This document shows, in pieces, positions 32,252 to 40,542 of a stretch of 64,000 nucleotides of DNA. The stretch is from Capronia americana (lineage: Eukaryota > Ascomycota > Eurotiomycetes > Chaetothyriales > Herpotrichiellaceae). Position numbers and translations under genes: made by a program. The notes below the pieces were generated by a model. The model was given only the letters and a program-made list of their open reading frames with translations. It was not told where the DNA came from and searched no databases. The stretch spans positions 3,658,001-3,722,000 of the forward strand of contig JADWQD010000003.1 of NCBI GenBank assembly GCA_016110215.1. Direction: 5' to 3'. The first letter of the stretch is position 1, and every line of letters starts with the position of its first letter.

Positions 32252-34400
32252 ATGACCCCAGAGGTGGCTCAGCTGCGCCGGTTACTGGACCACTTCAAAA
32301 AACAGCTGCGCAATATCGTCGTTCCCCATATCTGGGAAGCGAGATGTGCCTGGTTGCTGGAGTCGGCGCAGACCAACTGGGTCACTGCAGCCGAAGGTGC
32401 ACCGGTGGACGGTGGGCTACTCATCAGCAAGATAGCCGATGCAGTTATGCACAAGGACCCCTTTCAGCGCCTACTCACTGCGATTGACCACCCTGGCAAC
32501 AGTGATTTAGTTCCGCTGGACATGAAAACGATCACGCCGATCAAGAGTGCTGCTTTCAGGGGGGACTGGTATTACTACTTCCTCTACATCCGAGCAACCC
32601 AGCGATCATGTTTCGCGTTTCTTGTTCAGAATCCGTTGGCGCCAGATCTGGTTGCGTTGATTCCACAATCCTTCCTCGACAGAGGCCGAGCATCAGATGG
32701 GACGTACCTCGTACAAACCATGGAGATGTCGCGGCGCGGCGACTTCGTGGAGTACTTCCCAATGACCTGGGGTCCCTTCGTCGTGCCCACGTCGATGCTT
32801 GCACGGGCAGTGCAATCCCTCCAGCAGTACATCTTGCACGAGAGCGAGGAATGGTACGTTGCTGGGCACTTCCAGAATTGGCACGCAGGTCGCTAAGCAT
32901 GTACAGGAGAAATCCCTACAACGGTATAACCTTCACCCCTCCGTCTCGTCCCAAGCACCAGACAGCCGCACTCCTACTGCCATCGTCGACGTCATTCTTG
33001 AACGATTTTCCGAAGATCGCGCAGCTCTACCGCGGCTTTGAGGCTCATTCTGACACGTACAAAATTGGTCGGCTCCTGATACGCCCCGGCCTGGGTGATT
33101 TCAAGATCGTCCGGTATACGACGCAGGTACAATCTTGTCCAGTCCCTCCAGCGATCGTCGAGTTTAAGTCATCAATGGCCACCATCGACGACCAGGGCAA
33201 CATTCACCACGTGGCGGCGTGGATGCCGAGGACTTCCTCTGCCCGACCACGAACGACGAGCAAACCCTTCTTCAGCGCCCTTAGCAGCTGGGACTGGCTT
33301 CTTAGCGTAGTGAGCGACAAGAAACTCGCCCTGTTCGTCTGTCGTGACGACCTTCCAGAGCTTTGGTTCCAAGATCCCACCCCCGATGGTGATCGCGCTC
33401 ACTGGGCCCTAGACAAGTCACATTTGAAAGACTACACCGTGTCGTGGGATCCGGACAATGTATCGAAAACGGTCACAGACATGGAACGAATCCTAGATGC
33501 CCGCTTATCGAGGACCGGTTCGCTGAATGCCTCTTTGCCGAGAGGCTTCCATGTCAAGTCTGTCGGCGAAACAGAAGCCACCATGGAGGATGCAGGGAGC
33601 GATACGGACGAGGAGAGGGACGCGACAGCATCGGCTAACCCACCGCTCCGGGGTACCGTTTCACGATGGTCTCGTCGGCAGTTTGAAGCTGCGCAAGGCC
33701 AGTGGCTGGATCAGCTCTGCAATCGAAGGTGAGCCTTTAACACTTACAATCTTGGTCTGGTCCTTTTGCTGATACGTGTGGCAGAGGATATGGCAGAGTC
33801 TACGAATTGGGAACGCACCCCTCAGGAACTCACGCGTTCGCGAGTGGTCGTCGTGATACCCTTGATGAAAGCTTCTTCAGGCTGCCACCTCACGCACGCC
33901 TACTGTTCCTCAACTTTGCGCAAGTCTGCAGTATCGAGCAAATTGGCATGGGCGACCGTCGTCGAGCTATCCAGTTCATGCACGCCACACATGGGTTAAG
34001 CCCGTCTATCTACATCCTGAGTCCTTACCCTTCAGCTTTCGAGGGGCTCAACCTCTATCGCTATATCGTTCCATCAACGACCATTGCAACGAACGATGAA
34101 CGCCGTAAGGCCAATCAAGCTGCCGTTGATCTCGGGTGGAACGCAGTGCCAAGGAACGCGCGACCCGTTCTCGACCGGCAACGAGACTTTATCCAGGATT
34201 TCGCGGTCCGTGAGAACGATATTGTCGATGGCCTTCGCGGTATTTTCGAGGCATGTCCCATTAAGGCCGATGGCCAGTCCAGAACTTTGATCGGAGTCAG
34301 CCCACGAGTCTATGTCAGAAGTCAGTATGAGGCGCTGGAGCAGTACATTCCCTTGGCGAACGGGGAAGTCGAGTTTCTTAAGACGTTGGAAAGTGATTGA
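32252..34400 (+). CDS. hypothetical 679-aa protein, three exons
   Basis: Exons 32252-32853, 32907-33728 and 33785-34400 are joined by 53- and 56-nt introns with GTACGT and GTGAGC donors and CAG acceptors. Both junctions preserve frame exactly (EEW/RNPYNG and NRR/GYGRVYE), which is strong evidence for a real gene. No family is recognised. The first exon is a folded-looking domain (WEARCAWLLESAQTNW, FRGDWYYYFLYIRATQR). The middle contains IVEFKSSMATIDDQGN and LFVCRDDLPELWFQDP. An acidic linker (SDTDEERD) leads to a C-terminal domain with FLNFAQVCSIEQIGMGDRRR, RKANQAAVDLGWNAVPRN and YVRSQYEALEQYIPLANGE. No signal peptide or membrane helix is seen. The start at 32252 has a better context than 32108. 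Confidence 0.75.
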
Positions 34401-34817
34401 TAATGGAGTGACGGAAGGAATTCAAGAATTTTAGTGCTCTGGAGATCGACCGTACCCTCGACGTTGCGAGAGCACTCTTCCGCGGTCCATAGCTTGCGGA
34501 GGCTATAGAGAGGCGCGGCTAGAGCTCCTTCGGCCGGCCTGCGCGCACCGCAGGCCGCTCACCTCGCTTATCGCTAGGGTTCCAGCAGTTAGTCCTTCGT
34601 GGTAGTTATTTCCATTAATAGAGACCTTGCCGGTTGGAATCTTGAGAGCCAGATATCTAGATGGTCTATCGTCTGTTAAGATCTTTCAGATTAAATATTT
34701 ATGGGGATCGGTACGCCCGTGTCTATCCAAATTCTTAGCCTAAATTATTATGTTAGGTTATATATTGATGCGAGAAGTTTAAGCTTCAAATCAGCATACA
34801 CTCTACAAATGTATCTC
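34401..34817. other. intergenic between orphan gene and tRNA
   Basis: A GC-rich block with a hairpin (34500-34560) sits beside an AT-rich block (34600-34800), suggesting patchwork of inserted or decayed DNA. Confidence 0.45.
34535..34557. repeat. perfect GC-rich inverted repeat
   Basis: Nine-base arms CGGCCTGCG / CGCAGGCCG flank a five-base loop. It may be a fragment of a small repeated element or a structured 3' end; neither can be shown here. Confidence 0.5.
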
Positions 34818-34940
34818 GATACCATGGCCGAGCGGTTAAGGCGTGTGACTAGAATTTGTTGTTCCAGGTGTACCTGGGACTCTACTATTCTTGTGTATCA
34901 CATCTCTTCGGAGGCACAGGTTCAAATCCTGTTGGTATCG
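34818..34940 (+). tRNA. tRNA-Ser(AGA) with a 42-nt intron
   Basis: All tRNA parts fold. The acceptor stem GATACCA (34818-34824) pairs fully with TGGTATC (34933-34939), with discriminator G at 34940. The D arm is GCC/GGC. The anticodon stem TGTGA pairs with TCACA, and the anticodon AGA is at 34851-34853. The T arm ACAGG-TTCAAAT-CCTGT is perfect. A long variable arm fits a class II serine tRNA. The intron (34855-34896) sits one base 3' of the anticodon, the canonical eukaryotic position. The mature molecule is 81 nt before CCA addition. A 42-nt intron is long for a tRNA. Confidence 0.95.
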
Positions 34941-34946
34941 TCAAAG

Positions 34947-34957
34947 TTTTCTTTTTT
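34947..34957 (+). terminator. RNA polymerase III terminator
   Basis: Two T runs (four and six T) begin seven bases after the tRNA 3' end. Confidence 0.8.
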
Positions 34958-35889
34958 CCAGGTTTCCTGTTCGACATAGGATCGATTTTTTTGTTTTTTT
35001 TCCGACTGTCAAAGTTCCCGCCTCTGCGTGGCGGTTGTGGCTCTCCTCGCCTCGGCAGAAATCGCAGCTACGCCCCCTTCCCAACTATATCACTCGTGGT
35101 TCAAATGTTCTTCTAAATCCTTGACATTCAACCACGCGGAATGAAGTCTAATTACTCTTGGCCGCCTTTCTGCAACCAAGGATACAGTAATATCGCAGCT
35201 GGAGCAGCCCGAAAGGAAGGTCTACATGCATCCAATCCTGAGAGCTCAGATTCCACGAACAGAGAAGTCAACTGCTACCTTGGAAATAACATACCAGTCT
35301 TGCTTGTTCGTCGTCTTCATCTTCATACTGTATCTGACTACCCTACCAACGCACTCGTGCGCAGACCCCAGTGCAACCTCCGAATCGATGCCTCTTGTCC
35401 CACCTGAGAATCAATCCGCCGGTGTACAAGAAAGCCGAGCAAACAACATGGAGCAGCCAGACCAGATGGGGCATTCAAATCCACCACCAACAGGCAAGCA
35501 GGCATTGATACACTCACGGGTTGCGGCTTGTGTTTGTGCCACCACCACCACGGCGTTTGCCTCAACCTCCTTTCTTCAACCAAGACGGTCGGTTTGCGAA
35601 CTCAGTTTTCCTTGATTTACGCTTTGTCGGCGTTTGATCGTATTGTTTCTTTGCCATTGCCATTGCCCTGGACTTTGTCTGCGTCTGAGTGCATCAGCAG
35701 CCAACGTTGGGAGACAACCCATCATCTTAACTGCCGCAAGTACTTATAGGTTGAGGTATCTTCACAGCGGAAACACTGCACACCGCTACTTACTCCAAGG
35801 GACACCACACACCCAAACAGCAACCTGGCTACAGTGGCAAGAACAACAGGAACAGGACCAGCAACAAGCCCAACCGCCCACCATCCACG
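34958..35889. other. intergenic, 0.9 kb, with one weak ORF
   Basis: T-rich just after the tRNA, then a weak ORF (35226-35615) and the promoter of the small two-exon gene. Confidence 0.5.
35226..35615 (+). CDS. possible small membrane or secreted protein
   Basis: A 129-aa ORF from an ATG. A hydrophobic stretch at about residues 25-41 (CLFVVFIFILYLTTL) would be a membrane anchor or late signal peptide. The rest is Pro/Gln/Ser-rich with scattered Cys. No family or splice support is seen; it may be a chance ORF. Confidence 0.25.
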   Translation: MHPILRAQIPRTEKSTATLEITYQSCLFVVFIFILYLTTLPTHSCADPSATSESMPLVPPENQSAGVQESRANNMEQPDQMGHSNPPPTGKQALIHSRVAACVCATTTTAFASTSFLQPRRSVCELSFP

Positions 35890-36366
35890 ATGCCAAACAT
35901 GGCAATTTGGCGTTACCGGCCTGGCAGCTGGTGTGAACCCCTCCTCTTCACCCGTCCCAGCCCGTACAGATACGGCGACGAAGCCATCTTCATCGGCCCC
36001 GACGTCAGTGCAACGATCCATATCCCGCGTGATCGGCACCGCGGGCGACGCCGCCCACCACGCGATTGGGACTACGACAGTGACTCGGGCTACTCGTCCA
36101 GCTCATCTTGGTAAGACTGCTGCCGTGCCGGAACTGAAGAAACGTCAATGGCCGTTAACTAATTGGTGTGGCGTAGGTCCGAGGACTCCGAAACCATCTT
36201 CTGCCCAGCACCGCCGAGATGTCGAGCAGGAAGACGAGGAGGGGGCTGGAACATCAACCGCACCGCGAACATCAACATGCCCGTCAATACCAGTCGCGCC
36301 TGCGCCAATGCCATGAATCGCGTGGTTGTCAACAATATCTACAGGCCGCCTCGACATTGGTATTGA
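35890..36366 (+). CDS. small hypothetical basic protein, two exons
   Basis: Exons 35890-36110 and 36177-36366 give 136 aa; the 66-nt intron has a GTAAGA donor, a TTAACTAAT branch and a TAG acceptor. The clean phase-2 junction (SSSSSW/SEDSETIF) supports a real gene. The N-terminus (MAIWRYRPGSW, YRYGDEAIFIGPDVSATIHI) looks folded. An Arg/Asp/Ser-rich middle (RHRGRRRPPRDWDYDSDSGY) crosses the intron, and the C-terminus is Asn-rich with three Cys and ends NNIYRPPRHWY. No family is recognised. Confidence 0.65.
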
Positions 36367-37473
36367 GTTGACCAGTCAGCGGGCAGACGAGAAGGAGGAG
36401 GAGGAAGGCAGGGCTGGGGTGAGATGATGTTGAACCTGTCTGGCATTGTGATTCTTGGGTTCGGCCTTGGTCTCAGATTCTGTCTCGATTTATAGAGTAT
36501 GTATCACTCATTGATAGGCCTGGAAGCTGCACTGAAAAGGGTCGTCCGTTCATGAAAGGCAGGGAAAGACAACTTGGACCTGCACCTGCAACTGTGAGGA
36601 GGAAAGACAATGAGGCCAGGCTGGACAGGAGGGAGCCATAGGAGATTTAGTTAGTCTCGTAGCGCATCACTTCTTTCCGAGCACTACCGTAGAGAAGCGT
36701 TGGAGCGTGGGTTCGAATCAGGTCCGGTCGGGTCGGGTTCTGTTGGCCTGCCAAACGTGTTTTGCAAGATAACATGACGACAGAATGAAAGCAACGCCCT
36801 GTTATGATTCCATCATTCAGCACCTTTTCATTACCCTGTCTTACTCTGCTGCGGCTTAACTCCCCCCCCTCTCCTTCGTTCCCAGTAAGAACAGCTCTGA
36901 CCCGTTCTACATTTGGCGGCTAGACGGGGCGGCTAGATCCCTTGCAAGTCTCTCAGATCAATACTGATATACCGCTTTGACAGGTGGATTCGTCTGCTTG
37001 CATCTCTTTCCCCCATCGCGTGGACCTTTCCAGACATATCCGTGTACGATCGCTGTAGGATACTAGGATGGGACCGCTTTGATCTCCGTGCGATGTCTTG
37101 CACCGTCTCAGCTGGATAGGCAACTAGGGTAACGTTTTCTTGCTGTAAGCCTGAATCTTTGATGATATAACCGAACTCACCCAAAGTTAGGCTGGGAACA
37201 TTGGGCTACACAAGCTGCGGTAATCTCTGATTCTTGATTCTTGATTTCTGATTCCTGATTCCTGAGCACATGCGTACGACACTCCGCCGTAGTTTCTAGC
37301 TAACTGCACTTGGTTGATATTTGCCATGACGTACTTTTTGCATTCGGCGACCTGACGTTGTGAGGGCGCGATTCGGAGTATCTTCAAGATACGAGGTACT
37401 TGGACAGAGATCGCCATAGCTCTCGAACTTACATCCAAAATTGCTGCTCGCCGCGGGCGGCCATGCAGCGACG
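36367..37473. other. intergenic, 1.1 kb
   Basis: Upstream of VPS20. It contains one short degenerate tandem repeat and no other recognised element. Confidence 0.6.
37227..37265 (+). repeat. TGATTC-type short tandem repeat
   Basis: Five imperfect copies of a 7-8 nt unit (TGATTCT / TGATTCC). Confidence 0.75.
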
Positions 37474-38175
37474 ATGGGGAACTCTCAGAGCTCACATAAG
37501 ATCTCCGCACAGGACAGGTCGGTTGCCCGTCCTCCGCACTGAGTTCGATTGAGCGCTGACTTGTGTTCCCGCAGGGCGATCCTCGACATGAAGAACCAGC
37601 GCGACAAGCTGCGCCAATATCAAAAACGCATCACCGTGGTCACGAGTCGAGAGACCGAGATCGCCAAAGCATGTCTGGCCAAAGGCGACAAGCAGAAGGC
37701 GCTCCTCGCGCTGCGCAGGAAGAAATACCAGGAATCGCTCCTCTCGAAGACGGACGCGCAGTTGGAGCAGCTGGAGAAACTGACGAGTAGTGTCGAATTC
37801 GCGCTCGTGCAGAAAGACGTGCTGTTCGGGTTGCAGCAGGGCACACAGGTGCTGAACATGATCCACAAGGAAATGGGCGGGCTGGAAGCCGTCGAGAAAC
37901 TGATGGGCGAAACCGAAGATGCCAGGAGGTATCAGCAGGAGATCAGCGACGCGCTGGCCGGCCAGATGTCCAACGAGGACGAAGACGAGGTCGAAGACGA
38001 GCTGGAGGCAATGGAAAGGGAGGTCGTCGGTCTCCCTGATGCGCCGACCAAGACGATCGTAGGCGAGGGAACACTCCCGGAAGTGCCCAAGACGGAGCTC
38101 GAACTGGAAGAGGAGAAGGTTCAGAAGCAGAAGGAGAGGGCAAGGCAGAGACGGGTGGCTTTGGAAGCTTCATGA
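37474..38175 (+). CDS. VPS20: ESCRT-III subunit Vps20 (CHMP6)
   Basis: The ESCRT-III subunit that nucleates Snf7 polymerisation on endosomes during multivesicular-body sorting. The 44-nt first exon (37474-37517) encodes MGNSQSSHKISAQD and is joined across a 57-nt intron to exon 2 (37575-38175), giving 214 aa. Gly2 in MGNSQSS is the expected N-myristoylation site, and the junction restores the family sequence QDRAILDMKNQRDKLRQY. A basic helical core (QKRITVV, LLALRRKKYQESLL) is followed by an acidic C-terminal half (NEDEDEVEDELEAM) for regulation and Vps4-type interaction. Without the first exon the myristoylation site would be missed. The gene converges with the PITH-domain gene 125 bp away. 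Confidence 0.95.
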
Positions 38176-38299
38176 TGCGTTGATTCGTGATTGACTATGC
38201 TGGTGGTACATTGATGATATGCATTTTTAGCGGTCTCGCATGAACCGAACCGAACCGATGCTCTTGCACTCCCTGCAGGGCTGGAGCATTTTGAAAACC

Positions 38300-38971
38300 T
38301 CACTGACCCGACATAGACTCGTTGGTGTTGGTCAACCCCTGAATCACCTTATGATCCTTTGGATTCGCTGCCGCCTCGTACAGAACATGCACCGGCTCAC
38401 GGTTCAGCGCCATGAAATCCCCCTTGAACCCAAGATAACTGACTCTCGTCACGTCCTCCTCCCCTCCCGAATGATTGTCCTCGAAGAAAAGATTGATCGA
38501 GGTCGTGCCGTTCCAAAGCGCCCGATTCAGAGGTATTTCCGCCACGTCGTTGCTCTTGGGCAACGTCAGTGTCTGGGTCGGCTTGAGGTCTGAAGCCAGG
38601 CCGAAGTCCATGTCATCTCTGTTTCGGAAAAGTTTCAACGTCTGTGGCGCCGAGTCGGAGTCTGATGTCCGGATGATGAGGGAGTAGAGTCTGCACGATC
38701 CGGCAAAGGGGATGTGCATCAGCAGTTGTTCGTCCGCGTCACTTTCGAGGACAGGCTGGTCGTTGAGTCTCTCGTCCCATGTCTTCTGCACGATGGCTGC
38801 CCCAGACCGGTTCGCGGCCTCGTTGAGGGTAGTGATTCCTTCAAAGTCGATCTGCTTGTAGAGGTTCGACTGCAGCGCCGGCTCTAGGTCGTGTGAATGG
38901 TCATGTCCTTCGCCGTGGCCATGCTCATGCCCGTGGTCGTGGTTGTGGTCGTGGTGATGATGCGAAGACAT
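38300..38971 (-). CDS. PITH-domain protein with His-rich N-terminus
   Basis: A single-exon protein of 223 aa, orthologous in layout to PITHD1. The first 27 residues are a His/Asp/Gly-rich tract (HDHNHDHGHEHGHG), a possible metal-binding tail also seen in relatives. The PITH domain follows: LYKQIDFEGITTLNEA, HIPFAGSCRLYSLIIR, PQTLKLFRNRDDMDF and SYLGFKGDFM. PITH domains occur with thioredoxin-like proteins and associate with the proteasome. This protein has no thioredoxin domain. A cytosolic location is expected. Confidence 0.93.
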   Translation of the reverse strand: MSSHHHHDHNHDHGHEHGHGEGHDHSHDLEPALQSNLYKQIDFEGITTLNEAANRSGAAIVQKTWDERLNDQPVLESDADEQLLMHIPFAGSCRLYSLIIRTSDSDSAPQTLKLFRNRDDMDFGLASDLKPTQTLTLPKSNDVAEIPLNRALWNGTTSINLFFEDNHSGGEEDVTRVSYLGFKGDFMALNREPVHVLYEAAANPKDHKVIQGLTNTNESMSGQ

Positions 38972-40542
38972 CTTCTGGTCAGTCTACAGTCATTGACTTT
39001 GCTGGTCGAAGTATCTGGGACGAAACGATGGTCCTTGCTGGGCACTACTCCGTGTTCCCTGCTCTCCAGGTCATAAGGTCCGTGTTACACGTCTTCTCTC
39101 GCGGTCTCCGCTTGGTGTCTGGTCATTCGTCGACCCATGACGACGCTTTTGCCGCCGCCGAACGGGGAATGGTGGCGATGGCGGGGGTGCTTGGCAGGGC
39201 ACGCATTCCAAGATTCCTGGACGTGCCTTCAGTCTCCTCTTGCTTCTCTTCACGCTGCTCTTCCTTCCAGGCGGCGTTCTTCATCGCTGTTGACTTCTCT
39301 CTGTCTTCTGAGTGTCTTGTTGCATGAACTTGGAAGCTGTTGACTGCTCATCTCACACAAAGATCTTCCGACTGTGTCGTTGCTGTGACGTCGACAAAGT
39401 AGCAACCCCGCCAACCTTGGCTTGAAAGACGAAAGCTCCATCCTCCTCTCACGGGCTAGTGGGTACATAGAGCCTCCGTTGTGAAGGCTCTGAACCCATG
39501 AAGCCGGACAGCAGGTTTGCTGCAACAACATGACGGAGCTCGTTCACAAACACCACAACATTCTCGGACCAATGGTCGATGGGCGCTCAATAACAACACA
39601 GCAAACCCAGGCGGGATTAACAGCTCCACTTTCAAGAAGAGCTCTCTTCCGGTCCCCTGTGGCACAGTAGGAGGCGTTATCTCATCGAACAAGAGGCCCC
39701 AGACCATGTCTGGAAGCCTCCGCACCAACACCACGGCATAGGGACACCCCGTCGTAATGGTGAGTTTTGTGGTCAAATACAGTCTCCTCTCCATTGGCAC
39801 CACCTTTGTCGACCTTCCCGTGCGTGTGAAGATGTAAGTCCAGGAGTTTGCAACTGTTTGTGCTTCAATGGTCAGTGGGTGGAGCTCCATGCTACTGGCA
39901 GTCTAAACAAGCCTTACCTCTGTCGTTTGGTATCTGCAATGTCCCGAGCATGGGTAATGCGGGTGCTCATGAGTGTTCTCAATATAATACCCGGTTCCCG
40001 TCGACAGGCATCTGTCTGGCCTTCATGGTCTCCCTTTTTCACCGGATGCCGCCATGACACCGGCTGCACCCAACCCTCCCTTTGTCTCTGTTGCTCCGAC
40101 CTGAGAGCATGGGGAACATGGATGATGGTAAATATATCTTAAAGGCACGAAGACTCTGATGGAATGAATGTCTTCCATGTCTCATAGGCGTTGACAGACG
40201 CCAGCTGCTGGACGTGGGCGGGGACGATCACTGGTCTTGCTCCCGCCAGGGTAAGGGATGGAGGATGGATACCTCTTCCGAGGCGGTGAATACACATCGA
40301 CAACCTCACCGGGACACGGACCAGGAAAAATATCACCGACGACGCCCTCTATCACTGCCAAGGCTTGGAGCGTGAAGTTCGCACTGTCGCCCATACAAAA
40401 ACCCTCTTCCGCCAGCCCGACTGCGATGTTGTGATTCCTTCTCAGCTACATCATCCTCAACGATCACCTTCTTTCGAATCAACAACCAGCATTCTTTCAC
40501 AAAACACCCACATTCGTTCAAAGGTCACTTCTGCTCATCGTC
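38972..40542. other. intergenic, 1.6 kb, with one weak ORF
   Basis: Holds the promoter of the PITH gene and that of the surface-protein gene. One minus-strand ORF is listed separately. Confidence 0.5.
39456..39890 (-). CDS. possible hypothetical protein
   Basis: A 144-aa ORF from an ATG at 39890. No domain is recognised. The middle (CPYAVVLVRRLPDMVWGLLF) looks like ordinary protein, but the Cys-rich end (CCGVCERAPSCCCS) looks random. No splice evidence is seen. Confidence 0.25.
   Translation of the reverse strand: MELHPLTIEAQTVANSWTYIFTRTGRSTKVVPMERRLYLTTKLTITTGCPYAVVLVRRLPDMVWGLLFDEITPPTVPQGTGRELFLKVELLIPPGFAVLLLSAHRPLVRECCGVCERAPSCCCSKPAVRLHGFRAFTTEALCTH

Noticed and set aside
35090..35110. 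GGTTCAAAT sequence downstream of the tRNA
   Set aside because: No surrounding cloverleaf; chance match to a B box.
36660..36740. B-box-like GGGTTCGAATCA suggesting another tRNA
   Set aside because: The flanking bases do not form a T stem, and no acceptor, D or anticodon stem can be drawn.
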